Below, one piece after another: positions 9,510 to 19,200 of a DNA stretch of 64,000 nucleotides. Both the position numbers and the translations under genes were made by a program. This DNA comes from Bremerella sp. TYQ1 (GTDB lineage Bacteria > Planctomycetota > Planctomycetia > Pirellulales > Pirellulaceae). The stretch's first letter is position 1. The number at the start of each line of letters is the position of its first letter. The notes beneath the pieces were generated by a model. It saw only the letters and a program-made list of their open reading frames with translations. It was not told where the DNA came from and searched no databases. Location: NCBI RefSeq assembly GCF_020150455.1, contig NZ_CP083740.1, forward strand, positions 1,488,001 to 1,552,000. The letters are read 5' to 3'.

Positions 9510-9924
9510 GTCCATGCTGACCAATCATTCGATGTCGCTAATCCTGATCACACTCGCTATCTGCTCGATCGGATGTGGCTCGGCGGGTCCTTCGCCCGTG
9601 GATGTTTCCGGCAACATCTCGATCGACGGCAAACCGCTCAATCAGGGAGCCATCATATTCACCGATGCAAAGGGCAAAAGAGCTTATGGCGAAATCCATT
9701 CGGACGGTAGCTTCGTCGTCGGCCAGGTCGTTCCCGGCGAATTTCGCGTAGCGGTAAACGTTCCGAAGCGTCGTCGTGTCGCAAATCAGGAAAGCGATCG
9801 CGAGCGGGGTGCTCGTCCGCAGCCTGTGTCCATTCCCAATCGCTATGGCGACGTTGATTCGTCGGGGCTCCAATTCGAGATCACCCCTGAATCTCACGAT
9901 TTAAACATCGAACTGGATCGCTAA
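9502..9924 (+). CDS. Small lipoprotein with carboxypeptidase-regulatory/transthyretin-like fold
   Basis: 140 residues with a lipoprotein signal ([10 protein letters not shown], Cys about residue 25). One Ig-like domain follows, with the repeat pattern G-x-I-x-x-D-G-K-P-L-x-x-G-x-I-I-F seen in carboxypeptidase-regulatory domains. I start at TTG 9502 because AAGGGGAGG lies 9 nt upstream; the ATG at 9514 would be too far from it. It overlaps the DUF1559 gene by 8 nt. The same two-gene order recurs twice more in this window, so the pair is likely one functional unit at the cell envelope. Confidence 0.85.
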   Translation: MNKSMLTNHSMSLILITLAICSIGCGSAGPSPVDVSGNISIDGKPLNQGAIIFTDAKGKRAYGEIHSDGSFVVGQVVPGEFRVAVNVPKRRRVANQESDRERGARPQPVSIPNRYGDVDSSGLQFEITPESHDLNIELDR

Positions 9925-9997
9925 GAAAACCAACAATCCGCCAGGCCGCTACTTCGACGAGATCTAAGTGGCGGCCTTTTTGCGATTCGAAGTTCGA

Positions 9998-10441
9998 CTA
10001 CAAACAAGCGTTGCAGTGTCCCTTGAGCAATACTTCCGCAAACTCTCCTGGCGGCTTTTGTTTTGGGTTTTCCGGAACCAGTTCGACTTGAAACCCAGAC
10101 AGGCACATCACTTTGCCACAGTCGACGCACATGAAGTGCGGATGCTCTGAACGACCTTCCGCACCGGAAGGGAGCAACTCGAAACGTCGAATGGCATCTC
10201 CTAAATCGAGTCGCGTAACGATCCCCGATTCGTCCAATTCGGTCAACGAGCGATAGATCGTCGACTTATCGAAACCGAACTCTGCCAACTCGTCCGCCAC
10301 TTCGTTCGGACTCAAGGGAGTTTGATGGTCACCCAACGTCTGCACGACGGCAATTCGGGCGGCGGTACAACGCAGTCCAGCTCCACGAAGTAGCGTTTTA
10401 GCGGCTTCCATCGAAAAGCCAGATTTTCGTTTACGTGCCAT
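9998..10441 (-). CDS. Fur-family metal-responsive repressor
   Basis: 147 residues. The N-terminal winged helix (GLRCTAARIAVVQTL, KSTIYRSLTELDESGIV) is followed by the dimerisation domain with the metal-site segment SEHPHFMCVDCGKVMCL. A terminal CNAC supplies the second CxxC pair of the structural zinc. I start at ATG 10441 (MARKRKSGF), where family alignment begins; the frame is open 40 codons further up but this adds non-family sequence. Whether it senses iron, zinc or peroxide cannot be decided; the full set of Cys pairs fits Zur or Fur. A TTGCAA dyad lies 52 nt upstream of the start. Confidence 0.9.
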   Translation of the reverse strand: MARKRKSGFSMEAAKTLLRGAGLRCTAARIAVVQTLGDHQTPLSPNEVADELAEFGFDKSTIYRSLTELDESGIVTRLDLGDAIRRFELLPSGAEGRSEHPHFMCVDCGKVMCLSGFQVELVPENPKQKPPGEFAEVLLKGHCNACL

Positions 10442-10492
10442 GGTGATATTACTCGCATGCTGAGAGGATGGGACCTCCAAATTGTACCGTAC

Positions 10493-10509
10493 TTGCAATG
10501 CACTTGCAA
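10493..10509. promoter_or_regulatory. Candidate Fur-family operator, TTGCAA-N5-TTGCAA
   Basis: Two TTGCAA palindromes separated by TGCAC form a 17-bp dyad (also readable as ACTTGCAA repeated with 11-bp spacing). It lies in the divergent promoter region between the Fur-family gene (start 10441) and the dehydrogenase gene (start 10665). TGCAA/TTGCA half-sites are known from some non-classical Fur-family boxes in alphaproteobacteria; autoregulation here is inferred. Confidence 0.5.
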
Positions 10510-10664
10510 ACTGGTGATTCGCCGCCAGGTTCAATTTATCCCGACAATTTCCTGCTTCCATCGACCGTCTTTCGATCTTGCGCTAATTTTTACGTTGCAC
10601 TACTTGAGCTTTTCGCGATCGTCCGGCAGATTGAAGCTTTGCTTCTTGTAGGGAAAGGGTTCCG

Positions 10665-11594
10665 ATGAAGGTTTCGATCGTGGGTGTTGGTCGAGTTGGT
10701 GTCACACTGGCGTACTCGATCGTTCTAAAGGGTCTCGCTACTGAACTCGTTCTCATCGGCCGTAACAAGGAACGCGTCAGGGGCGAAGCACTCGATCTGC
10801 AACACGCCGCCGCATTGGGCCCCAGCCGCGTAACGGTCCGAAGCGGCGACATCGACGCCGCTTGTGACGCAGATGTCGTTGTTCTTGCCCTCGCTCAACC
10901 GGCAGAGCAGGGGGGGCACGCTTTGGATCGAATCGCTTCGGCCGAACCCAATGCACGACTGTTTCAACAAACGGTCCCTCAGCTCGCTCGGCAAAACCGG
11001 AACGCCATTTTTCTTGTCGTCTCGAATCCCGTAGACGTACTTACCTATGCGACGCTGAAACTTACCGGTCTCGATCGGCATCGCGTTTTGGGAACCGGCA
11101 CATTGATCGACAGTGCCAGATTTCGCTCGTTATTATCTGCCCATTACGAAATCAATTCAGACGATATTCGCGCGTACGTGCTCGGCGAGCATGGCGAATC
11201 GCAGTTTCCCGCACTCAGCGCTGTCTACGCTGGCGGTTGGCACATGGGTAAGGATCCGGAAGTCAAACGGGCCTTTGAAAAAACACTAAGCGTTGCCCCC
11301 GAGGTCTTTCTGGCCAAAGGGTATACCAATTTTGCCGTCGCGAGTGCCGCTGCGATGATCCTTCATGCGATTCGACATAATTCGCATCACACCATGCCAG
11401 TCTCGACATTGGTCGATGGTTATTACGGAATCGACGACGTCTGCTTATCGCTCCCGGCGGTTATCGGCAAAGAGGGAATCGCCCAAGTCTTAAGCATCTC
11501 GCTCAACGAGGAAGAGCAGGCTCAGTTGCGTTACTCTGCCGAGCACTTGAAGAGCGTCAACAAACGTCTTGCGTCGGTTTGGTCTGAGGCTTAG
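10665..11594 (+). CDS. Lactate/malate dehydrogenase-family protein, active-site loop divergent
   Basis: 309 residues. The Rossmann motif GVGRVG is at residues 7-12, SNPVDVLTY at 120-128, LIDSARFR at 147-154 (catalytic Asp149 and Arg152), and the catalytic His176 sits in GEHGES. The mobile loop differs: where lactate dehydrogenases read AGxxQKPGETRLDL, this protein reads LAQPAEQGGHALDR. The substrate-discriminating Gln/Arg and the catalytic loop Arg (Arg109 in standard numbering) both align to Ala (about 80 and 86). The usual acidic residue after beta-2 is also replaced by Gly-Arg (IGRNKE), which could favour NADP. Lactate or malate activity should therefore not be assumed. A ribosome site AGGGAAAGG precedes the ATG. 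Confidence 0.85.
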   Translation: MKVSIVGVGRVGVTLAYSIVLKGLATELVLIGRNKERVRGEALDLQHAAALGPSRVTVRSGDIDAACDADVVVLALAQPAEQGGHALDRIASAEPNARLFQQTVPQLARQNRNAIFLVVSNPVDVLTYATLKLTGLDRHRVLGTGTLIDSARFRSLLSAHYEINSDDIRAYVLGEHGESQFPALSAVYAGGWHMGKDPEVKRAFEKTLSVAPEVFLAKGYTNFAVASAAAMILHAIRHNSHHTMPVSTLVDGYYGIDDVCLSLPAVIGKEGIAQVLSISLNEEEQAQLRYSAEHLKSVNKRLASVWSEA

Positions 11595-11802
11595 CCCAAA
11601 GCCCTATTTCCGAGACAATCGGTACAATCCGAACGATGCCAACCCCGTGGCAGTGCGACTAATCAAATGAAAACGGTTCGTTCCGTCACTTATCTATTTT
11701 CGACATAGATTTAATCTTGAATCCAAGTCGTATTCTTATGTGCGACTCATGGCCTGTTCGGTGGCAGTTTAACCAGGCAACTATCTCGTCGGAGATTGCA
11801 TC

Positions 11803-12096
11803 GTGTTCAGCAATAACAAAGAAGCGTTTCATTATCTTTACGACCGTATGGGTATCTTGTGCGTCCAGGTAATGGTCAGTGCGGTACGTGCTTATGGTGC
11901 GGATACTGGAAGCGTACAAGTCTTGACGCTGCTCAACGGTGTGGACGACTCGTTCAACAAACAGGACGAAAAAGCCCTCGTTGCCGCGATGCGTTACGTC
12001 GAAGAACAGCTTCCGGCCTGGCAGGAAAAGCGAGTCGTTAACTTGCCGGACGGTCAGCAGTTGACCATCGATCCTGCACTCGTGCCGGAAGACTAA
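11803..12096 (+). CDS. Conserved-looking hypothetical protein, 97 aa
   Basis: GTG start at 11803 with GGAG 9 nt upstream. The product is acidic and mostly helical, rich in Asp/Glu and Val, with no signal peptide, membrane segment or recognised motif. It is an isolated gene with about 200 nt of non-coding sequence on each side. I do not recognise the family. Confidence 0.65.
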   Translation: MFSNNKEAFHYLYDRMGILCVQVMVSAVRAYGADTGSVQVLTLLNGVDDSFNKQDEKALVAAMRYVEEQLPAWQEKRVVNLPDGQQLTIDPALVPED

Positions 12097-12304
12097 CTCA
12101 CTGCGATCCGCTTGGCAGCTTCCGGAGTGAACTGACTTCAGTCCACAAATGCCGCCGCTCCGCTATTGCTTCGGTAAAATCCTCACTAGCATAGCACTCT
12201 TGATATAACGTGCTATTTCTGCGTTGACGCAGGCCTGAGAATGGGTCAAACTTGGTGCTCCTACCAACCCATCTCCTTCCTGTTTGCGCTTTGTGAGGTC
12301 TTCT

Positions 12305-13648
12305 ATGATTCGGAAGCTGAATCGTCGTCAGGCGATTAAAAGTCTTGGTGTTGCCGGTGCCGCTCTATCTTTGCCTGCGATCAATTACTCGAACGTCCTC
12401 GGTGCCAACGAACGCTTGCGTGTTGCCAGTGTTGGTACCGGAGGCAAAGGCTGGAGCGACTTGAACGGCGTTGCCGCGAGTCCTTCCGTCGAAGTCGTCG
12501 CTCTCTGCGATATCGACAGTTCCGACAAGTACCTCGGTCGTGCTGCCGCTAAATACACATCTGCCAAAACATATGCTGACTGGCGAAAACTGCTCGACAA
12601 TTCAGCCGCGATCGACGGCGTGATTGTTTCGACGCCTGACTTCATGCACGCCCCTGTCGCTTTGGCGGCGATGCAGTTGGGCAAACATGTCTTCTGTCAA
12701 AAGCCTCTGACGCATACCGTATTTGAATCGCGTCAGATGCAAAAAGCTGCCCAACGAGAAAAAGTCGTCACGCAGATGGGCAATCAAATCCAATCGCACA
12801 CCGCCTATCGCACCGCTGTCGCGCTGGTGCACTCCGGCAAGCTCGGCAAAGTGAAGGAAGTCCACTCCTGGCAAGCAGGTAAACCGAGCTGGCCTCGCAA
12901 CATCGAACGTCCTTCCGGTGCCGACCCCATTCCGAAAACCGTGGCCTGGGATCTTTGGCAGGGCGTTGCTCCCCGTCGACCATACAAGTCTGGCATGTAC
13001 CACCCCTTCAATTGGCGCGGCTGGCAAGACTACGGCACCGGACAACTCGGTGACTTCGGATGCCATATCCTCGACCCCGTCTTCAAGTCGCTGGAACTGA
13101 CGGCACCGCTTCAGCTAACCGCCGAGGCCCCGCCGATCAACGACGAAACATGGACCGAAAGTGCCACGGTGCAGTACATCTTCCCCGGCACCAAGTACAC
13201 TTCTGGCGAAACCCTGCCGGTTACCTGGTACGACGGCGTTGGCGTCCGACCACCGGCCGAAGCGACCGCACACCTGCCAAGCGGTTACCAGCTTCCTAAC
13301 GCTGGATCTGTGCTGATCGGCGAAAAGGGAACGCTCGTGATTCCGCACGTCGCAATACCTCAGTGGTTCCCAGCAGGAGCCGACGAAGCAGTCGCGATTG
13401 AAGCCGTTCCGAGCGTCGATCACTACGTCCAATGGGCCGATGCGGCTCGTGGCGTCGGTGAAACAACCTCCGCGTTCGACTACTCGGGTCCGCTTACCGA
13501 AACTGTCCTGCTGGGCACTGTGGGTATCCGCTATCCCGGCCAAAAACTGGAATGGAACGCGGCCGAAATGAAGATCCCGAACCTATCCGAAGCTGAATCT
13601 TGGCTGACGAAGAAATACGCTTCCGGCTGGGAACCTGCTTGGATTTAG
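12305..13648 (+). CDS. Gfo/Idh/MocA-family oxidoreductase with Tat signal
   Basis: 447 residues. A Tat signal (LNRRQAIKSLGVAGAALSLPA) precedes an N-terminal NAD(P)-binding Rossmann domain (VASVGTGGKG, about residue 40), with the family motif CQKPLTHTV around residue 130 carrying the catalytic lysine. A C-terminal alpha/beta substrate domain follows. I start at ATG 12305 with GAGG 7 nt upstream; the frame is open 7 codons further up from a TTG. Members oxidise or reduce sugars and cyclitols; planctomycetes have many exported members with unknown substrates. The gene is monocistronic and followed by a strong hairpin. Confidence 0.92.
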   Translation: MIRKLNRRQAIKSLGVAGAALSLPAINYSNVLGANERLRVASVGTGGKGWSDLNGVAASPSVEVVALCDIDSSDKYLGRAAAKYTSAKTYADWRKLLDNSAAIDGVIVSTPDFMHAPVALAAMQLGKHVFCQKPLTHTVFESRQMQKAAQREKVVTQMGNQIQSHTAYRTAVALVHSGKLGKVKEVHSWQAGKPSWPRNIERPSGADPIPKTVAWDLWQGVAPRRPYKSGMYHPFNWRGWQDYGTGQLGDFGCHILDPVFKSLELTAPLQLTAEAPPINDETWTESATVQYIFPGTKYTSGETLPVTWYDGVGVRPPAEATAHLPSGYQLPNAGSVLIGEKGTLVIPHVAIPQWFPAGADEAVAIEAVPSVDHYVQWADAARGVGETTSAFDYSGPLTETVLLGTVGIRYPGQKLEWNAAEMKIPNLSEAESWLTKKYASGWEPAWI

Positions 13649-13712
13649 GCTTTTCGCCGGGCAGACTTGTTGCCGATTATAGCAGCGTGTCCAAGCGACT
13701 TTGATCATTTCC

Positions 13713-13748
13713 CGAACGTGCGTGGCTGCCTACAGTTACGCACGTTCG
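13713..13748. terminator. Hairpin, probable terminator of the Gfo/Idh/MocA gene
   Basis: Perfect 11-bp stem (CGAACGTGCGT / ACGCACGTTCG) with a 14-nt loop, 65 nt after the stop codon. The following tract (TCGTCGTTTCTT) is only weakly T-rich, so termination is likely but not certain. Confidence 0.5.
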
Positions 13749-14000
13749 TCGTTTCTTGGTGTCCGCATTTCACCCCTGAAGTCGCGCAGACCATCGCTAT
13801 CTCTCACCAAATTCAGGCGCACTGGTCGCGTGAATCGCACGCGTTTTCCGCCAATGATTACACATGTTTTTGTGTACACTTGGACAATACTTCTTTACAA
13901 TATGCGCAGTTCCCAACCGGTTCGACTTCTCTTGCTCGACCAACGTCGATTCTAACCCTGGTGCGTCGCTGCCGGGGAGCATCTTCTGATTTGAAATCGG

Positions 14001-14006
14001 TATAAT
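14001..14006 (+). promoter_or_regulatory. Possible -10 element of the bacterioferritin gene
   Basis: A consensus TATAAT 72 nt before the start codon. No matching -35 hexamer is seen at the usual distance, so this rests on one element. Confidence 0.3.
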
Positions 14007-14077
14007 GAAGGTATCAGTCAGGCCGCAAGCCGAGCTGAACACACCAACAACCAAATTGCGAAATCGGGGAGTGAACG

Positions 14078-14548
14078 ATGTCGAAAGAAAAATCGATCGA
14101 GAACTTACAGAAGGCGTTGGCCATGGAACTGACGGCCAGCCATCAGTACCAACTGCATGCCGCGGTGCTGGAAGACTGGGGCCTGGATCTGCTTGCCAAG
14201 CGGATGCGCGAAGAGATGCAGGAAGAGCTCGGCCACTCCGACGAATATCTCAACCGAATCTTGTTCCTGAAAGGGGAACCGAGCCTGGTCTTCGATAAAA
14301 AACCAGTTCGCGCAAACTCGCTGCAAGAACTGTTCAAGACCGACATGGACGACGAAAAGGAAGCGATCGAGTTCTACACGAAAGCCTCTCAGCAAGCGGC
14401 CGCCGACTCCGATATCGGCACACGGCAACTGTTTGAAAAGATCGTCCTGGACGAAGAAGAACACATGGCCTGGCTTGAACTGCAACTCGACTTGATCGAA
14501 CGCATGGGCGAGCCATCGTACATCGCCAAACATATGTCGTCGCCATAA
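14078..14548 (+). CDS. bfr: Bacterioferritin-like iron-storage protein
   Basis: 156 residues, full length for bacterioferritin. All ferroxidase ligands are visible: Glu17, Glu50, His53, Glu93, Glu126 and His129. The residue at the heme-ligand position (Met52 of E. coli Bfr) is Leu51 here (EELGHSD), so the subunit probably does not bind heme by the usual Met pair. It may instead assemble as a heme-free shell or with a second subunit type. It would oxidise Fe(II) and store iron in the cytoplasm. The gene stands alone, 3.6 kb from the Fur-family gene, and ends at a bidirectional terminator. Confidence 0.9.
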   Translation: MSKEKSIENLQKALAMELTASHQYQLHAAVLEDWGLDLLAKRMREEMQEELGHSDEYLNRILFLKGEPSLVFDKKPVRANSLQELFKTDMDDEKEAIEFYTKASQQAAADSDIGTRQLFEKIVLDEEEHMAWLELQLDLIERMGEPSYIAKHMSSP

Positions 14549-14568
14549 CGCGAACATCGACAATGCAG

Positions 14569-14609
14569 CAAAAAAGGGAAGCCATGCTCCAAAAGGGAAC
14601 ATGGCTTCC
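14569..14609. terminator. Bidirectional terminator between convergent genes
   Basis: 10-bp stem GGAAGCCATG / CATGGCTTCC (14577-14586 and 14600-14609). On the minus strand the stem is followed by a T-run (A-run 14570-14575 on the plus strand), so it is a good terminator for the lipoprotein gene and a weaker one for bfr. Confidence 0.8.
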
Positions 14610-14617
14610 TCCATTTT

Positions 14618-15019
14618 CTAGCGGGCCTTTTTGGCCTGAGCAGTATCCAAGACCAAGTCGGTCTTTCCACCTTCGGGGATGTTGACGGTCATCTCGTAGT
14701 AGGTCGAGTCTTGTTCCCCGGCCGCTTCTGGTACCACTTCAATTCTCGCAATATTCGGGCCTGGCGAGATCGATGCCTTCGTACCTGACGTCGTAAATTC
14801 GCCGTTAGAAACCGCCACGGTAACGGTCGGTCCTTGGTTTCCTTGATCGACATCTGGCGTAAATCGAATGGCGCCAATCTTCACTGGCTGACCCGAATCG
14901 ATCACTTGGCCGCTTGTGACGTTCGTGGCATTTGCCTCGCAGCCAATCAAAGCGATGACCATGATCAAAACACCAAGCTCGGCGGCATAGCAAACGCGTG
15001 AATGTTGACTTCTTTGCAT
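14618..15019 (-). CDS. Small lipoprotein with transthyretin-like domain, partner of DUF1559
   Basis: 133 residues with a lipoprotein signal (MVIALIGCEA, Cys about residue 27) and one Ig-like domain. The motif SGQPVKIGAIRFTPD aligns with the lipoproteins at 9502 and 33566. It begins 24 nt after the DUF1559 gene upstream, with AGGAG about 8 nt before its ATG, so the two are cotranscribed. It is presumably anchored in the periplasm; its role is unknown. Confidence 0.85.
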   Translation of the reverse strand: MQRSQHSRVCYAAELGVLIMVIALIGCEANATNVTSGQVIDSGQPVKIGAIRFTPDVDQGNQGPTVTVAVSNGEFTTSGTKASISPGPNIARIEVVPEAAGEQDSTYYEMTVNIPEGGKTDLVLDTAQAKKAR

Positions 15020-15043
15020 GATGGTTCTCCTCCGTGGTATGAA

Positions 15044-16030
15044 TTAGTACTCGCCAATCACTTGGCCATCTTGCCGATTAACGAGCCGGTTTAAGATGGT
15101 TTGATTGACCGTTTCGCTCACGAAAACAACTGAACCATCCGCGCGGCAAAGATTTGCGCCGCCGGGATGAAGCGACGAGAATGCCGCACGGACATTCCAA
15201 GCAAAGTCGCCGTTTGATTGCGAAGTGGTATTCGTTCGCGTGCTGAATGGATTGATTCCAGGCTCGGAGCACGCTGTTGTATCGCCGGAACCACGGTTCT
15301 GATGGAAGTCGTCAGCGTTGCTCGAGTGATTGCGGTTCAAGTATTGATTCGCTGCATTGTGATGGTAAATCTCCGGACCACGCGTCCAGCCCCAGCAACG
15401 TTCGCCGAGCAAGATTGTGTTCGACGTTCCATCGGTGATTTCCGAAAACGAGCTTCCCTTGTTTGCCTCGTAAAAAATACCTGTCGAGTTCTTGGCGGTC
15501 TTGAAATTGGTTCCATTGCCGCTGTGCTGACCACCGACATAGTTCCCGACCGCAGGGGCGAAGCCGTCCACGAGTCGATGCCCGATCGTTCGCCCTGATT
15601 GAATATCAGGAGCCGTATCGGAAGGACATTGGTACGGATCGAGCGGCGCCTGAAGCGTGTCGCGAAGCAGCACGTTTGGTGAAGAGCCGGTAGAATCGGC
15701 AGCGGCCTGGGTGGCTGTGCGGTTGGTAGGATCCAGCACGTCGTAGATGTTCGTCTGTTCCATCTGTGGCAAGATCATCGCGTTCCATGACCAGCCAGCC
15801 GAACTGGTGCCGCCGGTATGCCCTGCGGGAAACTTCCCGTAGGTATCGTGGAAGTTATGCAGCGCCAGAGCGATCTGCTTTTCGTGGTTGGTGCACTGCA
15901 TCCGGCGAGCCGCCTCCCGGGCCTGTTGCACGGCCGGCAATAGAAGCGCGATTAACACGCCAATGATGGCAATCACCACCAATAATTCGACTAGGGTAAA
16001 TCCAGCCTGATTCCGATGAGAAGAATTCAT
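15044..16030 (-). CDS. DUF1559 domain-containing pseudopilin-like protein
   Basis: 328 residues with the prepilin motif [21 protein letters not shown], the helix [16 protein letters not shown], and the DUF1559 signatures [26 protein letters not shown] and LHPGGANLCRADGSV. I start at ATG 16030 (GAGGTGG just upstream). The frame stays open to 16243, but that part would cross the hairpin that terminates the RND operon, so it is not coding. It is the second of three DUF1559 + lipoprotein pairs in the window. Confidence 0.93.
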   Translation of the reverse strand: MNSSHRNQAGFTLVELLVVIAIIGVLIALLLPAVQQAREAARRMQCTNHEKQIALALHNFHDTYGKFPAGHTGGTSSAGWSWNAMILPQMEQTNIYDVLDPTNRTATQAAADSTGSSPNVLLRDTLQAPLDPYQCPSDTAPDIQSGRTIGHRLVDGFAPAVGNYVGGQHSGNGTNFKTAKNSTGIFYEANKGSSFSEITDGTSNTILLGERCWGWTRGPEIYHHNAANQYLNRNHSSNADDFHQNRGSGDTTACSEPGINPFSTRTNTTSQSNGDFAWNVRAAFSSLHPGGANLCRADGSVVFVSETVNQTILNRLVNRQDGQVIGEY

Positions 16031-16224
16031 CGCCACCTCACAAATGAAAAAAGAAGATAGATAGGTAGGAGAAAAGAAGATTGGCTCGTCTGGCAGGCAA
16101 ACAAAACACCCATTCCAGGGAGTCATCCAAATATATTTACCTAATAATTTCTTTTTTCGATAGGCACTTTGGGGAGGGCGCTGCAAATCGGGCATATCTC
16201 CCCATTTGATGGCGGATCGCCCAA

Positions 16225-16260
16225 CAAAAAAAGGCGATGCCAACCGTCGTTGGCATCGCC
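16225..16260 (-). terminator. Strong terminator of the RND efflux operon
   Basis: Perfect 11-bp stem GGCGATGCCAA / TTGGCATCGCC with a 6-nt loop. In minus-strand sense it is followed by a run of seven Ts. It lies 37 nt after the stop codon of the RND permease. Confidence 0.92.
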
Positions 16261-16297
16261 CTCACTTTTTCGTGTTTCTAAATTCGCCCCGCAGCTG

Positions 16298-19200
16298 TTA
16301 AGTGCTGGGGGATTCTGTGGATGGCTTGATTTCTTTGGCGAACTTTCGAAGCACCACGTAGAAGACTGGCGTCAGGAACAAGCCAAAGAACGTCACGCCG
16401 ACCATCCCTGCGAACACGGCCGTTCCCAGCACGCGACGCATCTCGAACCCGGCTCCTGTGGCGATCAACAGCGGAATCACGCCCAAAATGAAGGAGAACG
16501 CGGTCATCAAGATGGGTCGCAAACGAAGTCGACATGCTTCCACAGCGGCCTCGAATCGGTTCCGACCGGCGTCTTCCTCTGCTTTGGCGAACTCGACAAT
16601 CAAAATCGCGTTCTTACAAGCGAGACCGACCAGCACGATGAATCCGATCTGCGTCAAGATGTTGTTGTCCATTCCGCGGAACCAAATTCCGACAATGGCA
16701 AACAGCAAACAGAGCGGCACGATCAAGATGATCGCCAGCGGCAAAAGCCAGCTTTCATATTGGGCGGCAAGCGTCAAAAAGACGAACAAAACGGCCAACG
16801 GGAACAAGAACACAATCGTGTTACCGGCCTGACGTTCCTGGAAAGCGATATCGGTCCAAGCGTACCCAAACCCCGGAGGCAAGTTCGCATCGCATAGCTG
16901 CTCCATCGTGTTAAGCGATTGCCCGGTACTGAAGCCCGGGACCGTGTCGCCGTTGATGTCCGCGGCAGGGTACAAGTTGAATCGTACCAGTCGGTCCGGC
17001 CCAACGGTTCGTTCAATATCGACGATCGAAGCAAGCGGTACACTGGCGCCACGTGTACTTCGCGTGCGAAGCTGCAGAATATCGCTCGGTTCGTCGCGGA
17101 ACTCAGGCTCGGCCTGAGCGGTGACACGATAGGTTCGGCCGAGCATGTTGAAGTCGTTCACATAGACAGACCCCAAGTAAACCTGCAATGCGGCGAAGAC
17201 ATCGTTGACAGGGATGTCGAGCATCTCGGCTTTCGTTCGATCGACATCCGCACGAATCTGCGGCACCGACAAACGGTAGTTGGAGAACACCTGAACCAAC
17301 CCTGGCTGCTGATTCGCTTGCCCAGCGATCTGCTGCGTGACTTGGCTTAACGCCTCGAGCCCCGCACCACTTTGATCTTGGATGTACATCTTGTAACCGC
17401 CACCACGACCAATCCCGCGGACCGGCGGAGGAGGAATCACAAAGATCTGGGCTTCGTTGATTGCGGCCAGCTTCTGGCGAAGTTCGCCGACGATCACGTC
17501 GACACCTCGGTTCCGAGCGCTTCGCTCTTTGGCATCTTCCAGTGGCAGGAACGTCACCGCAGCACTCGGGCTGATCGAAAACGTCGAGCCTGACAGCCCG
17601 GCGATACCGACCGAGTGAGCGACACCGTCGATCTCGCCACCAAGCCGCGCGACTTCTTTGGTCACGATATCGGTTCGCGAAAGAGCGGCACCGTCGGGCA
17701 ACTGAATTGCCACGATCACGTACCCTTGGTCCTGCTGCGGAATGAACCCGTTGGGGACCATGCCGAAGCTGTAGTAGGTCGCCACCAGCAAGCCGCCGTA
17801 CAGCAGCAGCACCAACACCGACACGCGAACGATTCGCGAAATGAAGCCTGCGTAGATGTTACTGGTAAAGTCGAACGTACGATTGAACAGGCGGAAGAAC
17901 CACCCGAAACAGAAGTCGACCATCTTACCGATGCGGTTCTTCTCGGCGTCTTTTGGACGCAGCAGCAACGCACACAGGGCAGGGCTGAGAGTCAACGAGA
18001 CGAACGTCGAAAACGCCGTCGAAATGGCAATGGTAATAGCAAACTGCTGATAGAACCGACCGCTGATGCTCGGGATGAAGACGGTCGGTACGAACACGGC
18101 GATCAGTACCAGCGTCGTCGCGATGAGCGCGGAACCGACTTCGTCCATTGCTTTGTGGGTCGCTTCGCGTGGGGATAGCCCTTCGGCGATCAGACGCTCG
18201 ACGTTTTCGACCACCACAATCGCGTCGTCAACGACGATCCCAATGGCCAACACCAAACCGAACAGCGACAGGGTATTGAGCGTGACCCCCATCGTCTGCA
18301 TGACGGCAAACGTCCCGATCAACGAAATGGGAATGGCGATAACCGGAATGATGGTCGGACGCCAGCCATGCAAAAAGATGAACACGGTGAACACCACCAA
18401 AACCGTGGTGATCAGCAGCGTATCGAACACTTCCGCGATCGATTCTTCGACAAAGTCAGTCGGGTTGTAAGCGATCTGATAGCCAATCCCTTGAGGAAAG
18501 TCTTTGCTCAACTCGTTCATCCGGTCTTTGACTTCTTTCGCCGTATCGACCGCGTTGGTACCAGGCCGCTGATAGATGAGCACCGCCACGGCCGGATTGC
18601 CGTCGAGATAACTCAAGCGGGAATAGTCCTGGGCACCCAGTTCTAAACGGGCGACATCTTTCAGCCGCGTGACACGTCCATCTTCGCCACGCTTGATGAT
18701 GATGTCGCCGAACTCGTCGGTATCTCTCAATCGCCCCTGCGTGGTGACGTTCAGCTGAAACGCCCCGGTTCCATCGTTGGGCGGCTGACCGATCACACCG
18801 GCCGCGACTTGCACGTTTTGACCACGAATGGCCCCCAACACGTCGCCTGGCGTGAGATCCAAGTGCGTCATCCGCTCGATATCGAGCCAGACACGCATGG
18901 CGTATTCGTTACCCCCGGCGATACGAATATCGCCGACGCCGTCGAGTCGCATCAACGCGTCGCGAACTCGGAGAAACGCGTAGTTACTAATGTAAAGCTG
19001 ATCGCGGCTTTGGTCAGGCGATTCCAAGTGAACCACCATCAACATGTCCGGAATCTGCTTGCTGGTGGTGACACCAATTTGGCGAACCGCTTCCGGTAGG
19101 CGAGGCTCGGCGATGGCAACACGGTTTTGGACGAGCACCTGGGCGTCGTCCAAGTCGGTTCCCAGCTTGAACGTCACCGTCAGTTGCATCGTTCCGTCGG

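Larger units (their letters stand above)
13649..14077. other. Intergenic region, 429 nt
   Basis: After the Gfo/Idh/MocA gene this region holds an 11-bp hairpin (13713-13748), then an AT-richer stretch (ACACATGTTTTTGTGTACA near 13860), then a TATAAT hexamer at 14001 ahead of the bacterioferritin gene. I see no gene in it. Confidence 0.5.

Noticed and set aside
16031..16243. N-terminal extension of the second DUF1559 protein
   Set aside because: It would cross a perfect terminator hairpin and add 71 residues before the prepilin motif; the ATG at 16030 has its own ribosome site.
17615..18178. 187-codon and similar plus-strand frames across the RND permease gene
   Set aside because: Complement of a conserved RND gene; the products are basic and low-complexity, as expected for shadows.
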